Origin: Sipunculus nudus
Lineage: Eukaryota; Annelida; Sipuncula; Golfingiida; Sipunculidae
Assembly: GCA_026874595.1 (NCBI GenBank)
Contig: JAPPUL010000071.1
Location: forward strand, 122,001 to 186,000
Reading direction: 5' to 3'
DNA: 64,000 nucleotides
Position numbers and translations under genes: made by a program
Shown: piece after piece, positions 1 through 9,141 of the stretch
Layout: each line of letters begins with the position of its first letter
How positions within the stretch are numbered: position 1 is the first letter of the stretch
Notes under the pieces: generated by a model
Told to the model about the DNA's origin: nothing
The model's database searches: none
What the model saw: the letters and a program-made list of their open reading frames with translations, nothing else

Positions 1-609
1 ACCAAATAATATATAATCTTTTCCCTTTGAATACTCCTTCGACTTAAGACCCCACCTTCGTGTACGCTTTACCCCCTCCCTTGCCTCCTCATAACTTGCA
101 TCCACCCCAAGACATACATCCAGCGGCATCACTATCTCTGATCCCAAGACCTCTTGTATCTCAAGCACTCTCTTGGGCGTGAACAGGTGTTTTGAACCAT
201 CTATATGTGATCTGAACTCTATCCCCTCATCTGTTATCTTGTTTAATTCACTCAAACTGTATCCTTGGTACCCGCCACTGTCTGTTAACACGTTCCCTTC
301 CCAATTCGAAAACTTATGCAGCCCACCAAAACCATTTATTACTTCAAGCCCCGGCCTTAAGTATAAATGATACGCATTTGCAAGCATTATAGAATACCCA
401 AGCCCCTTAAGCTCTTCACTCGTTAGTAGCTTTACCATCCCTTGCGTGCCAACTGGCATGAACTCAGGCGTCGCTACCTCTCCTCGCCTTAGCCGTAACT
501 TTCCTACTCGCTCACTTTTATAGCTTCCTTCCTTTTCTATCTTGTACATCTTTTCCATCTTAGCACCACCCCCATCTACTATCAAACTCATACCTACACC
601 TTTTGACAT
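1..609 (-). CDS. tgt: tRNA-guanine (queuine) transglycosylase, N-terminal part, cut by window edge
   Basis: This frame runs out of the left edge without a stop, so the C-terminal half with the zinc site is not in the window. The enzyme swaps G34 in GUN-anticodon tRNAs for queuine or preQ1. Reading the minus strand, I see RRGEVATPEFMPVGTQG near the N-terminus, then LANAYHLYLRPGLE, LTDSGGYQGYSL with the catalytic Asp of the TDSGG motif, FRSHIDGSKHLFTPK and IVMPLDVC. These are the standard order and spacing of the family. The usual TDSGGFQVFSL is here TDSGGYQGYSL, a mild variant. The start is uncertain: ATG codons lie at 609, 591 and 558, and the one at 558 (MEKMYKIEKEG) would give the usual short N-terminus. 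Confidence 0.93.
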   Translation of the reverse strand, partial: MSKGVGMSLIVDGGGAKMEKMYKIEKEGSYKSERVGKLRLRRGEVATPEFMPVGTQGMVKLLTSEELKGLGYSIMLANAYHLYLRPGLEVINGFGGLHKFSNWEGNVLTDSGGYQGYSLSELNKITDEGIEFRSHIDGSKHLFTPKRVLEIQEVLGSEIVMPLDVCLGVDASYEEAREGVKRTRRWGLKSKEYSKGKDYILFG

Positions 610-730
610 ATTCAGTATAATACTTTTTCATCCCGATAAGACAACTTTTTTGCTCTAAATTACTCCCTTTATCTCTTATTTTTAGCTTTTTATTCTCTTT
701 TGTGCTTTGTTGTGTTATTATCTTTTTATT

Positions 731-1600
731 ATGAGATCGCTTTTCACCTTTATTGCTTTTACTGCTTTTTTATTCGCTCAGAGCAATTTAGCTTATTCTG
801 ACCAAAATAATAACAAGAATAATAGCATTATCGCCCAAAAAGAACACTTTGAAGACCCTGTTCCGATATCCGTTTTTAAAAAATCCGTTTGCATAAGCTT
901 TAATCTCCCTAAAAACGACTCTTGTGTTTTGTCTGGGCACTTTATTTATTCTCTTTCTAAAAAACAACTACTCGCATTAATTCAAAACCCTGTGCCCACT
1001 CTACGAAGCATTAAACCGCAATTTAAAGCCAAAGTCCAAAAACAGATTAAACATATACCCACTGCCTCGTTCTCCTTAGTTCCTATTGTCGGAGAAGAGT
1101 TTTGCATTATCTCAGGACTCCTCCTTGACCCTAAGCTTGATGCCGTAATTCAACACAAAGGTAGACGATTCCCTTTCAAACAAGAAGCTATCGCCACTTT
1201 CATTAGCGACCCTCAAAAACAATTCAGAAAAAAAGAAATGATTAGTAGCTTATTTACAGAAGATGCTAAGAGTAATAAGAAAATGAACTTGAGCCTCTTT
1301 TATATTACTCTTTATTTCTTAATCTCTTTTATTCTCGGCGGCATTTGCTCTTCTTTGGCGCTTACTAAAGGGCTTTCCACCAAAAAATGGTTTGTTCTTG
1401 GGTTTATATTTAATTTTATTTCATTAATTATTATCATTATCTTGAAAAAAGTAGAGCTTCCGTCTAATAATTTCGGATTCTTTGGGAGAGTACAAAAGAC
1501 CCGTGAGCCTATAGCCTGTCATAAGTGTGGATACTTAAACCATCCAAGCGCTTTGCTTTGTTCTAAGTGTCAAGGCAACATACTTGCTAACAATGTTTAA
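731..1600 (+). CDS. hypothetical secreted or membrane protein with C-terminal zinc ribbon
   Basis: I do not recognise the family. From the ATG at 731 the protein opens with a signal-peptide-like stretch (MRSLFTFIAFTAFLFAQ); a longer reading from a TTG at 707 adds eight residues and looks less natural. A soluble domain of about 170 residues follows, with a Cys pair. Two hydrophobic segments then lie at roughly residues 190-215 and 222-240. The tail carries CHKCGYLNHPSALLCSKC, a CxxC...CxxC zinc ribbon that would lie on the cytoplasmic side if there are two membrane passes. The stop is 17 bases before the GTG start of the flavoprotein/ferredoxin gene, whose AAGGAG site lies between, so the two are probably co-transcribed. 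Codons favour pyrimidines in third position. Confidence 0.72.
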   Translation: MRSLFTFIAFTAFLFAQSNLAYSDQNNNKNNSIIAQKEHFEDPVPISVFKKSVCISFNLPKNDSCVLSGHFIYSLSKKQLLALIQNPVPTLRSIKPQFKAKVQKQIKHIPTASFSLVPIVGEEFCIISGLLLDPKLDAVIQHKGRRFPFKQEAIATFISDPQKQFRKKEMISSLFTEDAKSNKKMNLSLFYITLYFLISFILGGICSSLALTKGLSTKKWFVLGFIFNFISLIIIIILKKVELPSNNFGFFGRVQKTREPIACHKCGYLNHPSALLCSKCQGNILANNV

Positions 1601-1617
1601 CATAAAAAGGAGTTTTT

Positions 1618-2844
1618 GTGCTTTTTGCTAAAAAATTAAAAGATAAATTTAACAGCTTCCTTTCTCTATCTAATGGAACTACTGAACAGCCTTTTGTAAA
1701 TAAAAACTTTGAGTCTTCTATCAAAAACATATATATTATTGGAGACCTTGCAGGAGCGCCTGTTATTAAATATGCTATGCAGCAGGGCCATAATGTTATT
1801 GAGCATATTGCATCCTCTTTTAAACACAAAAATAATAATGCTTCTTTAAATGATGGCAATGATGATGTTTTAGATATTATTATTGCTGGTGCTGGGGCTG
1901 CTGGTCTTAATGCTGCACTTTCTGCCAAAGCTAAAAACTTCTCTTTTCTTGTCCTTGAGAAAAATCAAATAGCTTCAACAATTAAAAACTTTCCCGAAGG
2001 CAAGTGGATTTACTCAGAACCTGATGACTCACCCACCGTTGGATACCTTTGGTTTGATGGTGCACGTAAAGAAGATATTATTAATAAGTGGCAGGACATA
2101 ATTAAAAATAACGATATTCCCATAAAGACTAATGAAGCTTTAGAGAAAATAAATAAACAAAAAGACTACTTTACTATTACCACTTCTAATGGCAATACTT
2201 ATAAGGCTCGTAAAATTATTATAGCAACCGGAAAACGCGGACTCCCTAAAGAACTTAATGTTCCAGGTGAGAGGCAGGATTTTGTTTATCACAACTTATA
2301 CAGTCCCAAAATGTACTCTGATAAGACTATTCTTGTTGTCGGCGGCGGTAATAGTGCTGTTGAGGCTGCTATTGCTTTGTCTTTGCATAACAAAGTCTTT
2401 CTCTCATACCGAAAGGATGATTTTTTAAGATTATTTAAAGACAATAAACGACTGCTTGAAGAACAAATTGCTAAAAACAAAATTGAACTTATCTTAAACT
2501 CGACTGTAAAGAACTTTGGTAATAAAAACGCTACCTTAACTACTAATTCAGAAACTAAAGTTCTTAACATAGACTTTGCTTTTATCCTTATTGGGAGTGT
2601 ATTCCCAAAACACTTTCTTCGTACACTTGGCATTAGCATGGAAAATGATTGGTCTTCGGTTAAAGGCAATGTACTTCTATCTGCTTTCCTTACTGGTGCT
2701 ACACTTTTTGGCCTTTGGCTTGGAGGTGGATATTCATCTTTACCCATACACCATTATTTTGGCTTTATCATCGCTTTTATTGCATTTGCCACACTTCTGG
2801 GACTTGGCTTTCGCGGGAATAGGTACGCTTTTTTTATTTATTAG
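1618..2844 (+). CDS. N-terminal part of a frameshifted YpdA/thioredoxin-reductase-like flavoprotein fused to a membrane ferredoxin
   Basis: The GTG start at 1618 is preceded by AAGGAG. The first ~75 residues contain a short motif with IYIIGDLAGAPVIKYAM. An FAD-binding region follows (DIIIAGAGAAGLNAALSA, residues ~90-107, then the ATG-containing IIIATGKRGLPKEL) and an NAD(P) fold (ILVVGGGNSAVEAAIALS, ~240). This matches the YpdA-type pyridine nucleotide reductases, here without a CxxC redox pair in the usual place. After about residue 360 the sequence turns hydrophobic, then stops at 2842-2844, in the middle of a membrane region whose continuation is found in the +1 frame. The rest of the same protein is the next entry. 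Because bshA and bshC are nearby in the genome, a role in bacillithiol redox balance is possible but is inference. Confidence 0.85.
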   Translation: MLFAKKLKDKFNSFLSLSNGTTEQPFVNKNFESSIKNIYIIGDLAGAPVIKYAMQQGHNVIEHIASSFKHKNNNASLNDGNDDVLDIIIAGAGAAGLNAALSAKAKNFSFLVLEKNQIASTIKNFPEGKWIYSEPDDSPTVGYLWFDGARKEDIINKWQDIIKNNDIPIKTNEALEKINKQKDYFTITTSNGNTYKARKIIIATGKRGLPKELNVPGERQDFVYHNLYSPKMYSDKTILVVGGGNSAVEAAIALSLHNKVFLSYRKDDFLRLFKDNKRLLEEQIAKNKIELILNSTVKNFGNKNATLTTNSETKVLNIDFAFILIGSVFPKHFLRTLGISMENDWSSVKGNVLLSAFLTGATLFGLWLGGGYSSLPIHHYFGFIIAFIAFATLLGLGFRGNRYAFFIY

Positions 2845-3877
2845 CTTTTTTATTGTATACTCAATTTATGGCATTAAGTATGGTCCTGGAGCTGAGTTTT
2901 GGCCTTATAAGTCGTGGGGTTATAATCTACTGTCTTTTGAAAACCAACCTTGGTCTTTTTGGTATACCGTATTTTATACCTTGTTAATGCTCATATTTGG
3001 GATTAAGGCGATGATCCGATGGGGAATAAATCATAAAGACCAATTTCATATATGGCGCTATATCTCCTTAATCTCTTTTCAAGTCATATTCTTTTTTCTA
3101 ATTCCTGAGTTTCTATTTCAATGGGCTTTAGAAGGGCAATGGTTTGGCACTCAGCTTAGCTCCGATAAAGCCTTTGCCGAACAAAGTTTTAGAGCTTATG
3201 GGATTGTTTACGCTTGGCCTTTATTCTTTAACACCTTCTTTTACGATCCGCATATTATTTGGATTGTCTGGGGAGTGTTTCTAAGCTTTGTTCTAATACC
3301 CATCTTAACTATTTGGAACGGAAAGAGATACTGTTCATGGATTTGTGGATGTGGTGGGCTTGCTGAGACTTTAGGCGACGATTGGAGACATCTTGCACCT
3401 AAAGGCAAAGCATCTATAAAATGGGAAAAGATTAACCTAGCGATACTAATATTTGCGGTGGCAACAACATTATTCATGCTTTTAAAAGACATAATTAACC
3501 TCTTTAATGAACCCGCATCTTATTCTATGGCGATATATCAAGTTCTGGTTGACGTTTGGTTTGCAGGCATTTTACCTATTACCTTATATCCTTTTCTTGG
3601 TGGACGCATTTGGTGTCGCTATCTTTGTCCTCTTGCAAAGCTTATGGAATTATCATCTGCATTTTTTAGTAAAATTAAAAAGCTTGGTTTTTTCCGTATA
3701 AAAGCAAATAACAAATGTATAACGTGCGGTGAGTGTTCGAAGTATTGCCAGATGGGGATTGACGTTATGAGCTTTGCCTTAAAGCAAGAAAGCATAACTA
3801 ACTTAAACTCTTCTTGTATTGGCTGTGGCATATGTATTACGGCTTGTCCTATGGATGTCTTATCTTTTAAGAAATAA
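2830..3877 (+). CDS. C-terminal part of the frameshifted flavoprotein: NapH-like membrane ferredoxin domain
   Basis: This frame continues the preceding entry. An open reading frame extends back to 2576, but residues before about 2830 are read in the wrong frame relative to the upstream part. It holds several membrane helices, the loop GKRYCSWICGCGGLAETLGD, a second Cys loop GGRIWCRYLCPLAKLMEL, and a C-terminal pair of 4Fe-4S motifs: CITCGECSKYCQMGIDV and CIGCGICITACPMDV. The NapH/RdxA-like membrane iron-sulphur domain joined to a YpdA-like reductase is a known architecture, so 1618-3877 is one gene of about 750 codons. The simplest repair point is the T run at about 2829-2835: one T fewer joins ...GNRYAF to LFISFFIVYSIYG.... 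The domain would pass electrons between the membrane and NAD(P)H; its partner is unknown. Confidence 0.82.
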
Positions 3878-3932
3878 CTCGTAAGAAGTAATAATGTATA
3901 AGCGGTTATAAACAATACAAACAGGCATAGAA

Positions 3933-4898
3933 ATGAAAATTGGTAATCTTGAAATTAAGAATAACTTAATACTAGCACCGATGGCAGGCATTTCTGATTA
4001 TCCATTCAGGACCCTTTGTAGAGATTATGGATGTAGTTTGGGATATAGCGAGATGATAAGTGCAGAGGGTTTAATTCGTCAGTCTGAAAAAACATATAAC
4101 TATCTTTATAAAGGCGAGTCTGAAAGTAAGAATGGTAATTACTTGGCACTTCAGATATTTGGAGAGGACCCGCATTCTATGGGCGAAGCAAGTTATATAG
4201 CCCAGGAGCATGGAGCCGATATTGTAGACGTTAATATGGGCTGTCCTGTTAAAAAGATAGTTAAGACTGGGGCTGGTTCTGCATTATTAAAAGAGCCAAA
4301 TAAAATAGAGCAAATTGTTCTTGCAATAAAAAGAAAAGTTAGAATACCCTTAACTGTTAAAATACGTGCTGGTTTTGGTGGTGATGTTAATATATTGTCA
4401 GTTTCAAAAGTTCTTTATAATAGCGGAGTTGATGCTATTATAATACATCCGCGCACACAAGGGCAAGGCTTTTCAGGACTTCCTAATTGGGAGCTAATTG
4501 CTAAAGTGAAGGATACATTTCCTATGACTGTAATCGGGAATGGTAATGTTTCATCTTATGAAGATTTCCTAAATATTAAAAGGCATACTAATTGTGATGC
4601 TGTTATGATTGGTCGTGCTGCTATGGGTGCCCCTTGGATATTTAAATCCTTTTATAACAAAAGCAATTATTTGCCAAGTAACGAAGAACTTAAAACTATT
4701 ATTAAAAAACACCTTGATTTGAATATTGAATATTATGGGAAGGAGGTTGGCATTAAAATAAGTAGAAAACATATTGGCTGGTACACTAAAAAACTTACTA
4801 ATGGCAAACAGTTAAGAACTAAAATCAATGCATCTATATCCTATACAAATACTATAGCGCTTATAGATGAGTTCTTTGCCAATTACAAACTAGCTTAA
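3933..4898 (+). CDS. dusB: tRNA-dihydrouridine synthase
   Basis: FMN-dependent reduction of uridine to dihydrouridine in tRNA D-loops. At 321 residues it is full length. The N-terminal motif NLILAPMAGISDYPFR, the FMN/tRNA segment VDVNMGCPVKKIVKTGAG with the catalytic Cys at about residue 100, TVKIRAGF, IIHPRTQGQGFSG, IGNGNVSSYEDF and AVMIGRAAMGAPWIF follow in the order of the TIM-barrel family. The C-terminal helical tRNA-binding region (to residue 321) is present. The gene begins 55 bases after the flavoprotein fusion and faces coaX convergently; only 16 bases separate the two stops, with no hairpin seen between them. Assignment to the DusB branch rather than DusA or DusC is by general resemblance. 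Confidence 0.94.
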   Translation: MKIGNLEIKNNLILAPMAGISDYPFRTLCRDYGCSLGYSEMISAEGLIRQSEKTYNYLYKGESESKNGNYLALQIFGEDPHSMGEASYIAQEHGADIVDVNMGCPVKKIVKTGAGSALLKEPNKIEQIVLAIKRKVRIPLTVKIRAGFGGDVNILSVSKVLYNSGVDAIIIHPRTQGQGFSGLPNWELIAKVKDTFPMTVIGNGNVSSYEDFLNIKRHTNCDAVMIGRAAMGAPWIFKSFYNKSNYLPSNEELKTIIKKHLDLNIEYYGKEVGIKISRKHIGWYTKKLTNGKQLRTKINASISYTNTIALIDEFFANYKLA

Positions 4899-4914
4899 AA
4901 AAAAACACTATATA

Positions 4915-5706
4915 TTAGGGTCTATTTAGATGATACAATATCTCAAGCCCTTTAAGCGTTAAATCTATATCTACAATATGCTCAATATTACAACCTTTGC
5001 TTATCATAGGAGCAAAGCCTCCTGTTAATATAATTGTAGGGTGTGTTAACTTACAATCCTTAGTAAGCTTAAAGATTATCCATTCCATAGAGCCAAGTGC
5101 ACTATAATAACTACCTGAACGAAGTCCTTCCTCCGTGCCTTTTCCTAGTATATTCTTTGTATAATTTAATTCTATTTTAAATAACTGTTCCGCCTTATCT
5201 ATAAGAGCATCGAAGGATACCTTTATACCAGGACTTATTAATCCACCTATATATTTACCACCTTCGTCCAACACGCAGTAAGTCGTTGAAGTCCCAAAAT
5301 CTACTATTATTGCTGGATAGCCGTATCGCTCCTTTACATAAACTGCATTCACTACTCTATCTGATCCAAGCCCTTTTGGATTTGCATAACTAAATTCTAA
5401 AGGTATATTAGAACCTATTCCAACAAAGATTGGCTTGATTCCAAAGTATTTTAAGCATGCTCTATATACTATCTCTTCTAATGACGGCACCACACTTACA
5501 CATATTATCCCTTGCACCCTCCCGCATAAACGGTTTTGTACCCCATCTATATCAAACTCTAATATGCTTTTTGCAAACTCCTCCTCGGCCCAGTCTAGTT
5601 TTGTCTTGACTTGATATCTTAATATTAGCTCTTGTCCCTTATAAGAATCAAGCAAAAATAAGCCTACCTTCGTATTGCTATTTCCTATATCTAATACTAA
5701 AAGCAT
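4915..5706 (-). CDS. coaX: type III pantothenate kinase
   Basis: First step of coenzyme A synthesis: ATP-dependent phosphorylation of pantothenate, by the type that is not feedback-inhibited by CoA. The 263-residue protein starts MLLVLDIGNSNTKVGLF (ASKHA phosphate-1 motif DIGNSNTK), has PKGLGSDRVVNAV (pantothenate-binding GxDR), IIVDFGTSTTYCVLDE (phosphate-2), and GGLISPGIKVSFDAL, then LTGGFAPMI near the end. All key features of CoaX are visible. Its start overlaps the end of birA by 10 bases, so the two are translationally coupled; the birA-coaX pairing is common in many bacteria. Confidence 0.96.
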   Translation of the reverse strand: MLLVLDIGNSNTKVGLFLLDSYKGQELILRYQVKTKLDWAEEEFAKSILEFDIDGVQNRLCGRVQGIICVSVVPSLEEIVYRACLKYFGIKPIFVGIGSNIPLEFSYANPKGLGSDRVVNAVYVKERYGYPAIIVDFGTSTTYCVLDEGGKYIGGLISPGIKVSFDALIDKAEQLFKIELNYTKNILGKGTEEGLRSGSYYSALGSMEWIIFKLTKDCKLTHPTIILTGGFAPMISKGCNIEHIVDIDLTLKGLEILYHLNRP

Positions 5707-6578
5707 TCTACCACTTCACCTGACACAATACTATGTACTCGTCCTCGATCTTCTTTCAACAACAAATAGCCTCTGCTGTCAAGCCCTTGTACCTTCCCAC
5801 ATATTACAACCCCACTCATTACCACTTTTACCCGCTTGTTTTGTAAATAAAATTTTAACGCTATGTCTTCTAGGATTACCTTAAATCCTTCTTTCTTCCA
5901 CCTCTCATAATATTTTTCAAAGTATACCAGTATTGCCGATAGTATTTTTAATTTGTTCCATCTTATTCCTGTCTCCTCAAATAGAGTTGTCGCCTTGCTT
6001 TGTAGCTTCATAGGGAAACTCTTTAGCTCTTCATTTACATTAAGTCCTACCCCAAGTATTACCATCGGTAGTATGTCTTCCTCAAACCTAAATTCACTAA
6101 GCACTCCGCAGACCTTCTTATCTCTTATATATACATCATTAGGCCACTTTAGCATAGTTGATATCATACAAACATCCTCTACCGCATTCGCTATGGCAAG
6201 ACCCAATACCTGTGTTAACTCCGAAAGCCTTTCTAATTCCTCTTTCGGTATTAGCAATATCGAAAATAACAAAGACAACCCCCCCTTACTTGCATGCCAG
6301 CCTCGTCCCGAAACCCTACCTCGCCCCTCCGTCTGATATTCTGCACTCACTACCACTCCGTCCTTAAAAGGGCCCTCGTACCTCTTTAAATATTCATTTG
6401 TTGAATCAAGTTCTTCAAAATTATAATACTTCCTCCCCATGTATCTTGTCTGCAAAGATAGGCTTACTTTATTTTGACTCTTTACTTGATTTTTCATCAC
6501 CTTATCTAGTGCCTCCTCTTTTTTGTTTTTAACTCTTGCCTCTTTTGCATTATTGGCTTTATAGTATTCTACTTTCAC
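5697..6578 (-). CDS. birA: biotin--[acetyl-CoA-carboxylase] ligase
   Basis: Attaches biotin to the biotin carrier protein through biotinyl-AMP. Motifs: NFEELDSTNEYLKRY, VVSAEYQTEGRGRVSGRGWHASKGGL (GRGRxGRxW loop), LKWPNDVYIRDKKVCGVLSE and VILGVGLNVNEE, then a C-terminal SH3-like domain (GKVQGLDSRGYLLL). No helix-turn-helix domain precedes the catalytic domain, so it is a non-repressor type. The GTG at 6578 adds a 46-residue basic leader with no family counterpart; Met47 (MGRKYYNFEELDS) or Met28 may be the true start. Duplicated A-run plus GGGT segments lie exactly at the GTG. Overlaps coaX downstream. Confidence 0.94.
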   Translation of the reverse strand: MKVEYYKANNAKEARVKNKKEEALDKVMKNQVKSQNKVSLSLQTRYMGRKYYNFEELDSTNEYLKRYEGPFKDGVVVSAEYQTEGRGRVSGRGWHASKGGLSLLFSILLIPKEELERLSELTQVLGLAIANAVEDVCMISTMLKWPNDVYIRDKKVCGVLSEFRFEEDILPMVILGVGLNVNEELKSFPMKLQSKATTLFEETGIRWNKLKILSAILVYFEKYYERWKKEGFKVILEDIALKFYLQNKRVKVVMSGVVICGKVQGLDSRGYLLLKEDRGRVHSIVSGEVVECF

Positions 6579-6598
6579 CCTTTTTTTTACCCTTTTTT
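6577..6598. repeat. short tandem duplication at the birA 5' end
   Basis: ACCC followed by a T run occurs twice back to back (ACCCTTTTTTTT then ACCCTTTTTT), covering the putative GTG start and the presumed ribosome-binding region of birA. The T runs make exact lengths uncertain. Confidence 0.6.
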
Positions 6599-6727
6599 AT
6601 AACTACATCCTTTTTTCATTTCTAACACTTTATATCTATTTCATACTTTAATAAAACCACTTCCTTGAAATATATCATGTCATACAAAATACTATGGCAT
6701 TGCTTGGCTTCTCGTTTTAATTTGAAA

Positions 6728-8035
6728 CTATATGTGCTTTACTTTACCTTTGTATTCTAGTATATATTCATACACTCCATCCTCGCTTAAACCGCCCTCT
6801 TTACATTCAAGCTTTATTAGCTTATAACGCTTGCCCTTCTGCACCTTCCCATATCCATCAGCAAGCCTAAGTCCTATCGCTCCGTTTAAAGTCGACATCT
6901 TTATTAATTCATGGAACTTTATCTTAGGATTTGATGCTCGTACAAAACGTAGTTCCTCAAAGAAATTTAAACTCTCATTACTTAATAATGAATCCGTCCC
7001 AAGCGCTATATTAACTCCTTCTTCTAAAAGCTCTTTTATTTTAAATCTTGGATTTGAAAAATAGGCATGGCTTCGACCGCAATGGGCTATTGTATGTCCT
7101 CCCCGTTTTATATATCGTATCTCATCAAAACTCTTATCCACCCCTCCCTCTCCTCTACTCCCCACTCCAAGCACGTTTGCGTGTATTAATAGTGTTCCGT
7201 TTAATAAATAGCCACCCCGCCTTATATATTCTATTGGACTTGTTCCATAAGCAACTTGCGTTATAATGCCACCTGAGAGCCTTTCTATTAACTTATATAA
7301 GCTCCCCCTTCCATTTAAGAATAATTCTCCCTCCAAGCTACTTTCTCCTACATGGATTGCACTCTCATACCCATACGCATTTATATACTTATTTACTGCC
7401 TTAAATCCAGCTGCGCATACCGTATAGGGGGAATGCGGTGATATTCCAACTAAAAGTTTTGCTTCCTTTTCTGCTGCTCCGTTTACTCCTTTTGCTCCTT
7501 TTGCTCCTTTTACTCCTTTTGCTCCGTTTAGTGCTTTTTTTAGCTCCGCTAGGTTTAATGCAACATCTTCTTCTCTTAACGCTAGGTATTCAAAATATAC
7601 TCTCCCGCCCATTTCACTCCCCTTAAGTACATCGTATGTCCTATAGGGAAAAGAACTAATATCCCCTACAAAACATACACCGCTTTCTAGCATCTGCTTT
7701 GCCCCGTACATAATCCCTTTCTCAATCTCATCCTCACTAAGGCTTCTTTTAAACGCAACTACCTCTAAAAGCCATTCGCTAAACGTTTTGGCTTCTATCT
7801 TTTTATCCTTAAAGCTAAGATCAAGATGTGTATGTACATTAACAAAGCCTGGCATTATTATCCCATCACGATAATCGTGCACTTCATAATCATAACCATG
7901 TGAATAACAAAATGTCTTAACCTCATTATAAGTGCCCATCTCAAGTATAATATCATCATCCAAAAGCAAAGCTCCATCACGCCTTATAGGGCCAAGCACA
8001 GGTATGAGATATTTATATAGCAAAAGTCTTTTCAT
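6728..8035 (-). CDS. amidohydrolase of the aminohydrolase/deaminase (TRZ/ATZ-like) family
   Basis: A 435-residue zinc or iron hydrolase. Motifs: IIMPGFVNVHTHLDLSF (HxH), LLVGISPHSPYTV, AIHVGES, LIHANVLGV, and the closing metal and activity loops IAHCGRSHAYFSNPRF and NIALGTDSLLSNESLNFFEEL. The family deaminates nucleosides or related amines; members act on S-adenosylhomocysteine, methylthioadenosine or aminofutalosine, and the substrate cannot be read from sequence. A UbiD-type decarboxylase lies 1.6 kb away, which would fit menaquinone synthesis by the futalosine route, but this is weak. Residues ~170-187 are a low-complexity run of KGA/KGV triplets encoded by a 9-bp repeat, absent from typical relatives. 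Its ATG is followed upstream by a 13-bp tandem duplication. Confidence 0.85.
   Translation of the reverse strand: MKRLLLYKYLIPVLGPIRRDGALLLDDDIILEMGTYNEVKTFCYSHGYDYEVHDYRDGIIMPGFVNVHTHLDLSFKDKKIEAKTFSEWLLEVVAFKRSLSEDEIEKGIMYGAKQMLESGVCFVGDISSFPYRTYDVLKGSEMGGRVYFEYLALREEDVALNLAELKKALNGAKGVKGAKGAKGVNGAAEKEAKLLVGISPHSPYTVCAAGFKAVNKYINAYGYESAIHVGESSLEGELFLNGRGSLYKLIERLSGGIITQVAYGTSPIEYIRRGGYLLNGTLLIHANVLGVGSRGEGGVDKSFDEIRYIKRGGHTIAHCGRSHAYFSNPRFKIKELLEEGVNIALGTDSLLSNESLNFFEELRFVRASNPKIKFHELIKMSTLNGAIGLRLADGYGKVQKGKRYKLIKLECKEGGLSEDGVYEYILEYKGKVKHI
7476..7529. repeat. 9-bp minisatellite, six units, inside the amidohydrolase
   Basis: Six consecutive 9-bp units of the form (G/A)CTCC(T/G)TTT run in frame with the minus-strand gene, encoding a Lys/Asn-Gly-Ala/Val repeat. 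Units differ only at the first and sixth bases. The insert probably forms a flexible surface loop between the metal-binding halves. Confidence 0.9.
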
Positions 8036-8059
8036 AGTAAAATTATATAGTAAAATTAT
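8034..8059. repeat. 13-bp perfect tandem duplication upstream of the amidohydrolase
   Basis: ATAGTAAAATTAT occurs twice with no spacer. The first copy overlaps the ATG of the minus-strand amidohydrolase and the second lies where its ribosome-binding site would be. It also marks the point where the purine-rich strand seems to switch. Confidence 0.9.
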
Positions 8060-8235
8060 ATCTAATTATCCCCCTTACTTTCTACTAGCATAACGATTAT
8101 TCCTTTTTTCTTAACCAAAAACAACATAAAATACGCTATATTATAAGGTTTAGAGTTATTTACTTCGATTATATAGTTTTATACTAGTTGTAGAGAAAGA
8201 AAGTTTAATTCTTTATTTGCTATCTGTGAGTTACC

Positions 8236-9072
8236 ATGGCTGAAGAGAAAGCTGACAACCTGAATCTTTATAAAGCAGAGATTAGTTCCTTACAACAAAA
8301 GATTAAAGAGCTAAAGCACCGTATATTTTTGCTTGCAAAAGATAAAGATAAAGCAAGTCCCGCTATGAAGCCATATTATACAATAATAATTGCCAACGAG
8401 TACTTAAACATGTCAGAACTTGCGCATATTATGAATGATACATCACAAAAATATAGAGGGTCTAAGCGTGATGATTTTCTAAGCGAGGCTAGAAAAGCCT
8501 TTTTTAATGGACTTATTGAAGCTGAGAAGATAACAGAAACTTATGTAGATACTCCTCTTAATGAAAATAAAGACGTTGTAAAATCCATAGAAAAGATTAA
8601 TCCAAAACAAATACTTAACATATTTAATAAGTTTGAAAGTTGTCTTGCTAATATTATTAAAGACTATGGGCCAAATAGTAAATATAAGTGGAGTTTTGTT
8701 GATATGGAAGGGCGTTATGTTACAGTAGTAAAACATCTTCTTGATTATAGACGTCTTTTGCAAAATGATCCTCGAGATCCTTTTTATCCTGAGAATGTTA
8801 GATTGCTAATTATGATAAAAGAAAAGCTAAATGGAGCAAGTTCTCTTTTTCGTGATAAATATATGCTTGGAACAAAAGAAGTTGCTGATATAAAACAGGC
8901 TATAGCATTTCAAAATGCGCTTAGAAAGATTTATATATTACTTGGGGATACAAACGATGCTGAGACATCAAAAAAGACGATAGACAACTGGAATCAGCTT
9001 CTTGAGGAGGAGGAAAAGCGTAAAGAAGAGCGCCAAAAGCGCGATCAAAGAAAACAAAAGGGAAAACAATAA
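8236..9072 (+). CDS. hypothetical helical protein with charged C-terminus
   Basis: Not recognised. The 278-residue product has no signal peptide or membrane segment. Residues ~8-40 are a probable coiled coil (LYKAEISSLQQKIKELKHRI), followed by an all-helical body with SPAMKPYYTIIIANEYLNM and SKRDDFLSEARKAFFNGLIEAEK, which resembles TPR-like packing. The last 30 residues are very rich in Lys, Glu, Arg and Gln (LEEEEKRKEERQKRDQRKQK), a candidate nucleic-acid- or ribosome-binding tail. The ATG at 8236 is the first in frame. It stands alone in front of the ferredoxin gene (69-base gap), divergent from the amidohydrolase. Full-length and with codon use like its neighbours, so a real gene. Confidence 0.75.
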   Translation: MAEEKADNLNLYKAEISSLQQKIKELKHRIFLLAKDKDKASPAMKPYYTIIIANEYLNMSELAHIMNDTSQKYRGSKRDDFLSEARKAFFNGLIEAEKITETYVDTPLNENKDVVKSIEKINPKQILNIFNKFESCLANIIKDYGPNSKYKWSFVDMEGRYVTVVKHLLDYRRLLQNDPRDPFYPENVRLLIMIKEKLNGASSLFRDKYMLGTKEVADIKQAIAFQNALRKIYILLGDTNDAETSKKTIDNWNQLLEEEEKRKEERQKRDQRKQKGKQ

Positions 9073-9141
9073 TTAATTATATTAATGATAAGTTAATATC
9101 TTTTAAAACTCTAAACAAAAAACATAGGGGCGTTATAGTAG

